Positions 1 to 5,885 of a DNA stretch of 6,050 bases are shown piece after piece. Numbering within the stretch: the stretch's first letter is position 1; each line of letters starts with the position of its first letter. The notes below the pieces were generated by a model that was given only the letters and a program-made list of their open reading frames with translations, was not told where the DNA came from and searched no databases. Source of the DNA: Flavobacteriales bacterium. GTDB taxonomy: Bacteria; Bacteroidota; Bacteroidia; Flavobacteriales; UBA7430. Location of the stretch: contig NYWQ01000028.1 of assembly GCA_002685115.1 (NCBI GenBank), positions 15,618 to 21,667 of the forward strand, read 5' to 3'. The position numbers were made by a program, and so were the translations under genes.

Positions 1-1118
1 GTTGCTTGTTTTCCTTCATAAATTCTAATTTCAAAATCAATAGAATCTTTCTCAGCTAATATTTCAATAGGGTCAATGTTAAAAAATAAATACCCATCAT
101 CCATATACAAAGAGCTTATATCTGTACCTGACATACTCATTTGTAAGCGATCATTCATCATTTTTTGATCGTAAATATCGCCTGAATTTATACCCAGTAA
201 TTGATCTAAATAGTCTGAGTCATATTTGGTGTTTCCTAGCCATGAAATATCTCTAAAACGGTATTGAAGTCCTTCTTCTATTGTTAAATTAATAGAAATT
301 AATTTATCGGAAACATTTACAATCTCTTTCTTTACAATACGTGCATCTCTGTATCCTTTTTCGTTATACAATGCTACAATACTTTGGAGGTCGGTTTCGA
401 AAGCCTCATCTAGGAATTTTGAGGTTTTAAAAATTCTAAAGAAACTTTTTTCTTTGGTGTCTTTTAACTGACGTTTTAGCTTTTTAATTTTAAATTTTGT
501 TGCGCCCTCAAAATTTATTTCACTTATTTTAATCTTTTCTCCCTTGTCAATATTAATCTCAAGAATCACATTGGCAACTTCAGCGGTATCTCTAATTTGA
601 GTAATTGAAACATTGGTATTTAGGAACCCTTTTTCGGTAAAGTATTCCTTAACTACGTGCTTTGTGTTGTTTATTAAATTATCGTTGACAATTTTACCTC
701 TAACGAGTTCAACTTTTTCTCTGATTTTTTCAACTTCAGACTTAGATCCTCCTTTGAAACCGAATTTGGAAAGTCGCGGAAGTTCTTCAAGAATAATGTC
801 TAAAAATATGTTGGTTCCTAAAATTTTGCTTACCTGAATTTGGATGTCTGCAAAAAGGTTTTGTGCCCATAGTTTTGTTATGGCTTTTGATATTTCCTCT
901 CCAGGAATCATGATTTTATCTCCCACCGTTAAGCCAGATAGAGTAATGATTGCATTTTTATCTAGGTTCGTAATACCTTGTATCGTAATCCCTGCAATTT
1001 CGTACTCTACAGGTTTTTCGTAAGACACGTTCTCGATGCTGTTTCTTAAATTGATTTGTGCTGAAATCGAACTTGAGATCAACAGGAATAGTATGTGAAT
1101 TAAACGTAGTTTCTTCAT
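1..1118 (-). CDS. bamA: Outer membrane protein assembly factor BamA, N-terminal part (cut by left window edge)
   Basis: BamA is the central subunit of the BAM complex, which folds and inserts beta-barrel proteins into the outer membrane. I translated 372 complete codons from the ATG at 1118. The protein opens with a signal peptide (MKKLRLIHILFLLISSSISA, predicted cleavage before Q21). Repeated POTRA-type units follow at roughly residues 38-114, 115-193, 194-283 and 284-370. Each has a helix pair followed by a Gly/aromatic motif (NLFAD, EKGFLN, EKGYRDA, DDGYLF) and a closing strand. Full BamA has five POTRA domains and a C-terminal 16-strand barrel, so the fifth POTRA and the barrel lie beyond position 1. 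The start is one base after the uppS stop, which argues for co-transcription and translational coupling. The break is the window edge, not a mutation. The family call is firm. A BamA paralogue such as TamA is much less likely, given the uppS neighbour and the number of POTRA units. Confidence 0.93.
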   Translation of the reverse strand, partial: MKKLRLIHILFLLISSSISAQINLRNSIENVSYEKPVEYEIAGITIQGITNLDKNAIITLSGLTVGDKIMIPGEEISKAITKLWAQNLFADIQIQVSKILGTNIFLDIILEELPRLSKFGFKGGSKSEVEKIREKVELVRGKIVNDNLINNTKHVVKEYFTEKGFLNTNVSITQIRDTAEVANVILEINIDKGEKIKISEINFEGATKFKIKKLKRQLKDTKEKSFFRIFKTSKFLDEAFETDLQSIVALYNEKGYRDARIVKKEIVNVSDKLISINLTIEEGLQYRFRDISWLGNTKYDSDYLDQLLGINSGDIYDQKMMNDRLQMSMSGTDISSLYMDDGYLFFNIDPIEILAEKDSIDFEIRIYEGKQA

Positions 1119-1119
1119 G

Positions 1120-1866
1120 TTATTTTTTGATTTGTTCGCTGGTCTTGCCAAATCGTCTTTCTCTTTGTTGATAGTCTATTACTGCAGAAAAAAGGTCTGC
1201 TTGTTTAAAGTCAGGCCATAGTACTGGGGTGAAATGTAATTCTGAATAAGCAACTTGCCAAAGTAGAAAATTGCTAATTCTCTGCTCTCCACTTGTTCTT
1301 ATTAGTAGGTCTGGGTCAGGTATAGAGTTCGTATAGAGATTTTTGTCAATGACATCACTGTCAATATCTTCTAATTTAATTTCTTTGTTTAATACTTGTG
1401 TGGTAATAGATTTTACTGCTGATATAATTTCGAGTCTTGAGCTATAACTAAGGGCAAAAATTAAATTTAACCCGCTATTTTTAGAAGTTTTTTCTACCAC
1501 ATCTGCAAATTTCTTTTTACATCTTGATGGGAGCAGACTTAGATCTCCAATGGTCACTATTTTTACATTGTTTTTTTGGAAACCATCTAGCTCTTTGGTT
1601 AAAGAATCAATCATTAGCTCCATTAGCGCGTTTACCTCCAGCTTAGGTCGGTTCCAGTTTTCTGTAGAAAATGTGTAAAGTGTTAGGTATTTTACACCTA
1701 TGTCGTCGCTTGCCTGAACAATTTCTCTAACCGCCTTAACGCCACTTTTATGTCCTATTGCTCTAAGATAACCATGTTTTTTAGCCCAACGTCCATTCCC
1801 ATCCATAACAACAGCTATGTGTTTTGGAATTCTATTTGGGTTTATTTTTTTTAACAGATCACTCAT
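1120..1866 (-). CDS. uppS: Isoprenyl transferase / undecaprenyl diphosphate synthase
   Basis: This cytosolic cis-prenyltransferase extends farnesyl diphosphate with isopentenyl diphosphate to make undecaprenyl diphosphate, the lipid carrier for peptidoglycan and surface polysaccharides. At 248 aa it has normal family length. Visible signatures are HIAVVMDGNGRWAKKHG (16-32) with the catalytic Asp22, STENW (67-71), and RTSGEQRISNFLLWQ (190-204), where Arg190, Arg196 and Ser198 match the diphosphate-binding residues. Glu209 in YSELHF matches the Mg-ligand glutamate. The segment that reads NYGGR.EI in proteobacterial enzymes is SYSSRLEI here (140-147); I recall Ser at the first position as usual in Bacteroidota. 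The ATG abuts the TAA of the upstream DUF6089-like gene (TAAATG), and the stop lies one base before bamA. This implies one polycistronic mRNA and probable re-initiation, as no Shine-Dalgarno sequence is visible. The polyprenyl chain length cannot be read from sequence alone. Confidence 0.96.
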   Translation of the reverse strand: MSDLLKKINPNRIPKHIAVVMDGNGRWAKKHGYLRAIGHKSGVKAVREIVQASDDIGVKYLTLYTFSTENWNRPKLEVNALMELMIDSLTKELDGFQKNNVKIVTIGDLSLLPSRCKKKFADVVEKTSKNSGLNLIFALSYSSRLEIISAVKSITTQVLNKEIKLEDIDSDVIDKNLYTNSIPDPDLLIRTSGEQRISNFLLWQVAYSELHFTPVLWPDFKQADLFSAVIDYQQRERRFGKTSEQIKK

Positions 1867-2679
1867 TTAGGGTCTCAATGCCTTGGGGCACTTTTTGGGT
1901 TTGTTTTTAATTTTGTAGGTAAAAGTTACTCCAGTAAAATTGTACCAATCGTTGTTGTTTTTATTTCCTCGATTTTTGTTGTTTGCAATTTCTATGTCAG
2001 ATGGGTTGCTCCACTGAGCAGCTTCATTGCTTAGTAAGTTAGGATCTATATAAACCGTACTTACATCATCTAAGTAGTCCGTTTGAGAAGCGTACCATAT
2101 CCATTCAAATCCAATAGACCATTTTTTACTCACATTCATTTTGTATCCAAATCCAAAAGGTAGCGAAAGTGCAGTTAGGCTATATTTATTGCTTGTATTG
2201 GGAAGATTCGTGCCTTGCCCCTCTGTTCCAATTGGTTGGAGTTCTATATTTGTTCCCATAACTTTAGGGTTAAACATAAAGCCTGAAATACCTGTAAATA
2301 AATAGGGGGTGTATGTTGTTTTTCTATTTCGAATACTAAATTTCATGAAGTTAAATTCAATACCAAGGTTAAATTCTATTATGGACGATTCAAAACTTAG
2401 ACCTCTGGCTACTGTGTTTGGGTTTGTCGCCCATTGATCTGTTGCTTGAATCTTACCTGCTTTAATACTCGTTCTGATGCTTAAATAATCATGTACGTTC
2501 TTTTTGTAAAGAAATCCAAAAGCAGCTGATTGATGTTGTAGCGTGTTTTCTGCCTTTTCATAACCTACATCTCCAAAATAACCTGAGCTACCAATGAAGA
2601 AGCCAAACTCGTTTTTTTGAGCATAACCAACTCTAAATAAGAGTATTGTAAGAATGATAAGTAGGTTTTTTTTAGGCAT
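1867..2679 (-). CDS. DUF6089-like exported protein, probable outer-membrane beta-barrel, function unknown
   Basis: Counted from the ATG at 2679 the protein is 270 aa. It begins with a signal peptide (MPKKNLLIILTILLFRVGYA, cleavage before Q21). The rest alternates Gly/aromatic-rich strands with polar turns: EFGFFIGSSGYFGD near the N-terminus, TPYLFTGISGFMF in the middle, LPFGFGYKM, WSIGFEWIWY, and a last strand WYNFTGVTFTYKI. This is the pattern of a small outer-membrane barrel and resembles the DUF6089 family, which in Bacteroidota usually sits next to uppS and bamA. The chain ends in a basic tail (KNKPKKCPKALRP) rather than a terminal aromatic residue. A longer reading frame opens with TTG at 2700. 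I reject that start because its TTG is part of a promoter-like TATATTTG box and it would put a non-signal extension before the signal peptide. The gene lies 51 bp after nadK and directly abuts uppS. The role is unknown; an envelope function is inferred from location and signal peptide only. Confidence 0.85.
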   Translation of the reverse strand: MPKKNLLIILTILLFRVGYAQKNEFGFFIGSSGYFGDVGYEKAENTLQHQSAAFGFLYKKNVHDYLSIRTSIKAGKIQATDQWATNPNTVARGLSFESSIIEFNLGIEFNFMKFSIRNRKTTYTPYLFTGISGFMFNPKVMGTNIELQPIGTEGQGTNLPNTSNKYSLTALSLPFGFGYKMNVSKKWSIGFEWIWYASQTDYLDDVSTVYIDPNLLSNEAAQWSNPSDIEIANNKNRGNKNNNDWYNFTGVTFTYKIKNKPKKCPKALRP

Positions 2680-2697
2680 AATTTCTTTACAGGGCTG

Positions 2698-2705
2698 CAA
2701 ATATA
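2698..2705 (-). promoter_or_regulatory. Putative Bacteroidota -7 promoter box for the DUF6089-like gene, uppS and bamA
   Basis: On the minus strand this reads TATATTTG, an exact match to TAnnTTTG, the -7 element of the Bacteroidota primary sigma factor. It lies in the only real gap of the minus-strand cluster (2680-2730) and ends 18 bases before the ATG at 2679, leaving a very short leader. The nearest upstream TTG on the same strand (2734-2732, at the nadK stop) is 26 bp away, a little longer than the usual spacing, so the -33 element is weak or absent. It would give the three envelope genes transcription independent of the CBS gene and nadK. An 8-bp degenerate match can arise by chance in AT-rich DNA. 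Confidence 0.55.
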
Positions 2706-2730
2706 GTGATTTACTTGAGTTAATGTAAAG

Positions 2731-3609
2731 TCAATTTCGTTTGTCTAAACCCCAAAGTAATTTGTTACGTAAGGTACTTGCAAAATCTTGTGTATCTGTT
2801 TCAATCATATTTATTTTAAAACACTCTTTTTTTATGGTTAATTCTATACTAGAGTCTATAGTTTCTATTCTTGAATCGAGCGCAATTAGAAATTGATTTG
2901 CCCGACCTTCTACTTTCACTTTTAGCTCATATTCATCACTTATAACGAGTGGTCTTACATTTAAATTGTGAGGCGCAATTGGCGTAATAATAAAATTGTT
3001 CGATCCTGGCATTACAATGGGGCCTCCACAGCTTAGAGAGTACCCAGTAGAACCGGTAGGCGTCGAAATAATGAGTCCATCTGCCCAGTAAGAGTTCAGG
3101 AATTTATCATTTAAATAGGTTGTAATAGTAATCATTGAAGTCGTGTCTTTTCGTGAAATAGTGACTTCATTTAATGCAAAATTAAGCTCTCCAAAAATTG
3201 GTTTTTCAGTTTCTAATTTCAGTAATGTACGTTGGTCAATACTATAGCGCTTGTTAACTAATTGCCTTATTGTCTTAGGGATCTGGTCTTTCGCTATGTC
3301 AGCTAAAAAGCCGAGTCGCCCAGTGTTTACTCCAATAATAGGAATGCCTGAATCTCTTATTAATGTAGTGGCATCTAGTATGGTCCCATCGCCACCTATA
3401 CTTACAAATAGTTCAATTTCATTTTTTAATTCTTCGGAAGTTGTAAAGGTGTTTAGGAATAAATTTAGGTTGCTTTGTTTTGATAGAAAATCATAAAAAG
3501 GCTCGTAAACTAAAATCTCCATTTGTGCCTTTTCAAGTTCTTGAAAAAGTTCTAATACGAAGGGTGCTACATCTTCTTGGTATTGTTTTCCATACACCGC
3601 TACTTTCAT
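2731..3609 (-). CDS. nadK: NAD kinase (ATP-dependent NAD+ 2'-phosphotransferase)
   Basis: This cytosolic enzyme phosphorylates NAD+ to NADP+, the committed step for the cell's NADP(H) pool. The 292-aa protein has the usual bacterial length. The N-terminal Rossmann-like domain carries the diagnostic GGDGT (72-76) with catalytic Asp74, then NTGRLGFLAD (95-104). The C-terminal beta-sandwich domain carries ALNEV (145-149) for NAD binding, WADGLIISTPTGSTGYS (175-191) with Asp177, and CGGPI. Near the C-terminus, ALDSR (243-247) lies where related enzymes have DGQ or DSQ, and STLRNKLLW matches the conserved C-terminal helix. The ATG lies 3 nt after the CBS gene stop with no promoter between, so the two are almost certainly co-transcribed and nadK translation is likely coupled. 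The ORF is intact. Confidence 0.96.
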   Translation of the reverse strand: MKVAVYGKQYQEDVAPFVLELFQELEKAQMEILVYEPFYDFLSKQSNLNLFLNTFTTSEELKNEIELFVSIGGDGTILDATTLIRDSGIPIIGVNTGRLGFLADIAKDQIPKTIRQLVNKRYSIDQRTLLKLETEKPIFGELNFALNEVTISRKDTTSMITITTYLNDKFLNSYWADGLIISTPTGSTGYSLSCGGPIVMPGSNNFIITPIAPHNLNVRPLVISDEYELKVKVEGRANQFLIALDSRIETIDSSIELTIKKECFKINMIETDTQDFASTLRNKLLWGLDKRN

Positions 3610-3612
3610 AAT

Positions 3613-4275
3613 TTATATATTCAAATATTTAATAAAGGATTCAAAACGATCATCCATTCCTTTTTGATGAATATTTTTGTGATGCGTAGCAATTATCTTG
3701 TACTCATAACGTTCAAACGTCTGAATGATTCCAGAGAGTTCTTCTCGATTAATCTTTAGAATTACTTCTACATGCGTTGGTTTATTTGTTAAAGGAATAC
3801 AAACACTACTTATTATTTTAGCATGGTTCGACTCAATAATTTGTGCAATTTGTACAAGACTGTAGTCTTGCTGTTTAATCTCTAAATGAAGCAAACCACC
3901 TAAGTCATCAACACTCAACCAATCGCATGTTTTTTTAAAAAGTGCTTTTTCTGAAATATACCCTAAATATTTATTATTTGAATCAATTATGGGGAGTAAG
4001 CATAGTTTGTTCTTTAGAAAAATACTCAGCGCTGAGTAGAGATGTTCCTCTTCTTGTATTTTGGTTTTTAAAAAGAGGTCTTTAAGTTTGTCTAGTTCGA
4101 CGTTCTTTTCAGCTCCAAGAGCAGCGTCTTCCTCCAATAGGCCAACATAACCCTTTGGCCCTATAACAGGGATTTGATACGTCTTGTGCTCCTCAAAATA
4201 TTTAAGGGCTACCTCAATCGTGTCCGATAAATTTAGGACAGGAATTTGTGTTTGAATTAATTCGCTTGCAATCAT
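3613..4275 (-). CDS. CBS-pair protein with ACT-like C-terminus, putative small-molecule sensor
   Basis: This 220-aa soluble protein has no signal peptide. Residues about 1-55 and 65-118 form a tandem CBS pair, each with the hydrophobic strand plus IPVI/LPII and Gly (VGLL, LGYIS) pattern. Residues about 127-198 have a beta-alpha-beta-beta-alpha-beta pattern like an ACT domain (GGLLHLEIKQQDYSLVQIAQII, then VEVILKI and YEYKIIATHH), the layout seen in AcuB-like proteins. The Thr/Ser-x-x-Asp ribose-binding motif of many CBS domains is degraded in both repeats (Asp aligned to Ala51 and Ala111), so nucleotide binding is uncertain. It is the first gene of the minus-strand cluster, preceded by a TAnnTTTG box, and ends 3 nt before nadK. 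A regulatory link to NAD kinase or adenine-nucleotide status is inferred from adjacency only. No catalytic domain is visible. Confidence 0.85.
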   Translation of the reverse strand: MIASELIQTQIPVLNLSDTIEVALKYFEEHKTYQIPVIGPKGYVGLLEEDAALGAEKNVELDKLKDLFLKTKIQEEEHLYSALSIFLKNKLCLLPIIDSNNKYLGYISEKALFKKTCDWLSVDDLGGLLHLEIKQQDYSLVQIAQIIESNHAKIISSVCIPLTNKPTHVEVILKINREELSGIIQTFERYEYKIIATHHKNIHQKGMDDRFESFIKYLNI

Positions 4276-4292
4276 AAATTTTATGCTTATTA

Positions 4293-4300
4293 CAAACTTA
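4293..4300 (-). promoter_or_regulatory. Putative -7 box for the CBS-nadK cluster
   Basis: On the minus strand this reads TAAGTTTG, an exact TAnnTTTG match, 17 bases before the CBS gene ATG at 4275. The predicted transcript would have a leader of only around ten bases. No convincing -33 TTG was found upstream on this strand. It is the only good box in front of the first gene of the cluster, which raises confidence above chance. Confidence 0.6.
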
Positions 4301-4308
4301 GTATTTTT

Positions 4309-4316
4309 TAACTTTG
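4309..4316 (+). promoter_or_regulatory. Putative -7 box for pdxJ and the alpha/beta hydrolase gene
   Basis: Reads TAACTTTG, an exact match to TAnnTTTG, 34 bases upstream of the pdxJ ATG at 4351. That leaves a leader of roughly 25-30 nt. A consensus -33 TTG is not seen at the usual distance. The upstream recognition region of this promoter would overlap the opposing box at 4293-4300, so the two promoters may interfere. Confidence 0.6.
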
Positions 4317-4350
4317 CGTGTGAGTAATTATTATTAATAAATGTTAAATA

Positions 4351-5067
4351 ATGACTAGACTTAGTGTTAATATTAATAAAGTGGCAACTTTACGTAATGC
4401 AAGAGGTCAAAACACACCTAATTTAATTCAAGTGGCGATGGATGTTGAACGTTTTGGTGCCGAGGGTATCACCGTTCATCCTCGGCCTGACCAACGTCAT
4501 ATTAGGTACGATGATGTTCGTGATTTAAGTTCAGTTGTTACTTCAGAGTTTAATGTAGAAGGTTATCCCAATCGGCAATTTATTGATTTGGTTAAAGAAG
4601 TAAAGCCTGCCCAAGTGACATTAGTGCCTGATAAACCCGGTGCATTAACATCCAACGCAGGATGGGACACTCTAAAAAACAAATTTTTATTAACGGAGGT
4701 TATATCAGAGCTTAAAGATTTAGGGATTCGAACCTCCCTTTTTACTGGAACTGATCCTGTTTTTATAGAAGGAGCTAAACGAGTTGGGGCAGATCGAGTT
4801 GAGTTGTATACTGAACCTTATGCAGTTCTTTTTTCTAAGAACAAACCTAGTGCTGTAAAGCCATTTTCTGAGGCTGGAGCTCTGGCATTAGAATTGGGAT
4901 TAGGTTTAAATGCTGGGCACGATTTAAATAGAGAAAATCTTGCCTATTTTGCAGCTAATGTTCCCGCATTAATGGAAGTTTCTATTGGGCATGCGCTTAT
5001 TTCAGATGCGCTTTATTTTGGCTTAGAAAACACAGTTCAAATGTATTTATCCAAGCTCAATGACTAA
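4351..5067 (+). CDS. pdxJ: Pyridoxine 5'-phosphate synthase
   Basis: This cytosolic TIM-barrel enzyme condenses 1-deoxy-D-xylulose 5-phosphate with 3-amino-2-oxopropyl phosphate to form pyridoxine 5'-phosphate, the ring-closing step of the DXP-dependent vitamin B6 pathway. The 238-aa length is normal. Active-site residues map well to the E. coli enzyme: Asn7, Arg18 (ATLRNARG), His43 and Arg45 (TVHPRPDQRH), His50, Glu70, Thr100, Glu151, His190 (NAGHD) and Gly213-His214 (IGHA). Two positions differ from E. coli. Asp-His after VNI is Asn9-Lys10, and the Gly following the catalytic His190 is Asp191. I recall the VNINK form as usual in Bacteroidota, so these look like lineage variation rather than damage. 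The start is fixed by the family N-terminus (LSVNIN). The gene is preceded by a TAnnTTTG box and overlaps the next gene by 8 bases. Confidence 0.97.
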   Translation: MTRLSVNINKVATLRNARGQNTPNLIQVAMDVERFGAEGITVHPRPDQRHIRYDDVRDLSSVVTSEFNVEGYPNRQFIDLVKEVKPAQVTLVPDKPGALTSNAGWDTLKNKFLLTEVISELKDLGIRTSLFTGTDPVFIEGAKRVGADRVELYTEPYAVLFSKNKPSAVKPFSEAGALALELGLGLNAGHDLNRENLAYFAANVPALMEVSIGHALISDALYFGLENTVQMYLSKLND

Positions 5068-5830
5068 AATTTTAAACGCGAAAAGATTTGGTGCAGGACA
5101 GCCCTTGGTAATACTACATGGTTTGTTTGGGATGTTAGATAATTGGCAAGGTTTGGCTAAACAATTTGGGCAATTTTTTGAAACTCATATTTTAGATCAA
5201 AGAAATCATGGGAAATCATTTCACTCCAAAGAACATTCTTACGAGTTAATGTGTGAAGATTTATTGTTGTATTTAGATAAAAACAAGATTGACAAAATCT
5301 ATTTGTTAGGACATTCGATGGGTGGAAAGACGGCAATGCTTTTTGCTTGTAAATACCCGAGTCGAGTTGAGAAATTAATTGTTGTTGATATAGGTCCAAA
5401 GTATTACCCACCGCATCATCAAGAAATCATTGCGGGGTTAAATGCAGTAGATTCGGCTAATGTAAAATCTAGAAAACAAGCCGATGAGCTCTTGTCAGAA
5501 TATTTTACTCAAGTGGGTGTCCGTCAATTTTTACTTAAAAACTTATATTGGAAAACCTCCGATAATTTAGCTTTTAGATTTAACCTTTCTGTTTTGGCTG
5601 GCGAGATTTCTAACGTTGGAGAACCTCTGAATGAAACATACAATTTTACTCGACCTACACTTTTTATTAGTGGAGAGAACTCCAATTACATAGTCCAAGA
5701 TGATTCTGTTTTAATTGAATCTCATTTTTCAGATTTCGAAATTATTGAAATTGAAAATTCAGGACATTGGGTTCATGCAGAAAAACCTAAAGAGTTTTTT
5801 GAAGTTGTAAGTCGTTACTTAATTTATTGA
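5060..5830 (+). CDS. Alpha/beta-fold hydrolase, YbfF/ABHD11-type putative esterase
   Basis: The 256-aa protein has a complete alpha/beta-hydrolase core. The oxyanion-hole motif is LHGLFG (19-24), with DQRNHGKS (46-53) after it. The nucleophile elbow GHSMGG (84-89) has Ser86, VVDIGP (108-113) carries Asp110, SGENSNYI (204-211) lies where the sixth strand ends, and SGHWVHAEKP (234-243) carries the catalytic His236. DNW (27-29), VVDIGP and the GHWVHAEKP ending match the YbfF/ABHD11 esterase group closely. The catalytic acid is probably Asp110, as I recall for that group, but this is less sure than Ser and His. No signal peptide is seen, so it is probably cytosolic. Its ATG lies inside the end of pdxJ (ATGACTAA, 8-base overlap in another frame), so translation is likely coupled to pdxJ. 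The substrate is unknown, and a direct role in vitamin B6 metabolism is not shown by the sequence. Confidence 0.9.
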   Translation: MTKILNAKRFGAGQPLVILHGLFGMLDNWQGLAKQFGQFFETHILDQRNHGKSFHSKEHSYELMCEDLLLYLDKNKIDKIYLLGHSMGGKTAMLFACKYPSRVEKLIVVDIGPKYYPPHHQEIIAGLNAVDSANVKSRKQADELLSEYFTQVGVRQFLLKNLYWKTSDNLAFRFNLSVLAGEISNVGEPLNETYNFTRPTLFISGENSNYIVQDDSVLIESHFSDFEIIEIENSGHWVHAEKPKEFFEVVSRYLIY

Positions 5831-5859
5831 TTCAACTAGTTTTAGTACTTAGACTTTTC

Positions 5860-5867
5860 TATATTTA
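5860..5867 (+). promoter_or_regulatory. Weak candidate -7 box for the DUF819-type gene
   Basis: Reads TATATTTA, one mismatch (last base) from TAnnTTTG, 18 bases before the ATG at 5886 in a 55-bp gap. No -33 TTG is evident. It is offered because this gap needs either a promoter or read-through from the hydrolase gene, and no terminator hairpin is visible in the gap. Confidence 0.3.
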
Positions 5868-5885
5868 GACAAATTAAGAAACATT

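Larger units (their letters stand above)
4276..4350. promoter_or_regulatory. Divergent intergenic promoter region between the CBS gene and pdxJ
   Basis: This 75-bp, strongly AT-rich spacer separates two genes transcribed away from each other and must hold the promoters for both. It contains one exact TAnnTTTG -7 box per strand, with 8 bp between them (listed separately). No clear -33 TTG is visible at the expected distance for either, no operator-like long palindrome beyond the two boxes was found, and no Shine-Dalgarno sequence precedes either ATG. Confidence 0.75.

Noticed and set aside
613..837. Plus-strand open frame of 74 codons
   Set aside because: It lies wholly antisense to the POTRA-encoding part of bamA, has low-complexity Ser/Leu/Thr composition, and has no promoter box or family resemblance.
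1..1118. bamA as a broken or pseudogene fragment
   Set aside because: The frame is open from ATG to the window edge with an intact signal peptide and POTRA units; it is truncated only by the window.
2680..2700. TTG-initiated N-terminal extension of the DUF6089-like protein
   Set aside because: The ATG at 2679 gives a clean signal peptide, while the TTG belongs to a TATATTTG promoter-like box.
3251..3496. Plus-strand open frame of 81 codons
   Set aside because: Antisense to the conserved GGDGT region of nadK; a mirror of that coding sequence with no features of its own.
3577..3759. Plus-strand open frame of 60 codons across the nadK/CBS junction
   Set aside because: Antisense to both gene ends and to their tight 3-nt junction; no recognisable motif or start context.
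5157..5411. Minus-strand open frame of 84 codons
   Set aside because: Antisense to the hydrolase gene including its GHSMGG codons; the plus-strand protein is clearly the real one.
5831..5860. Possible terminator hairpin after the hydrolase gene
   Set aside because: The short ACTAGT and AGTACT palindromes do not make a stable stem followed by a clear T run on the plus strand; not supportable as a terminator.
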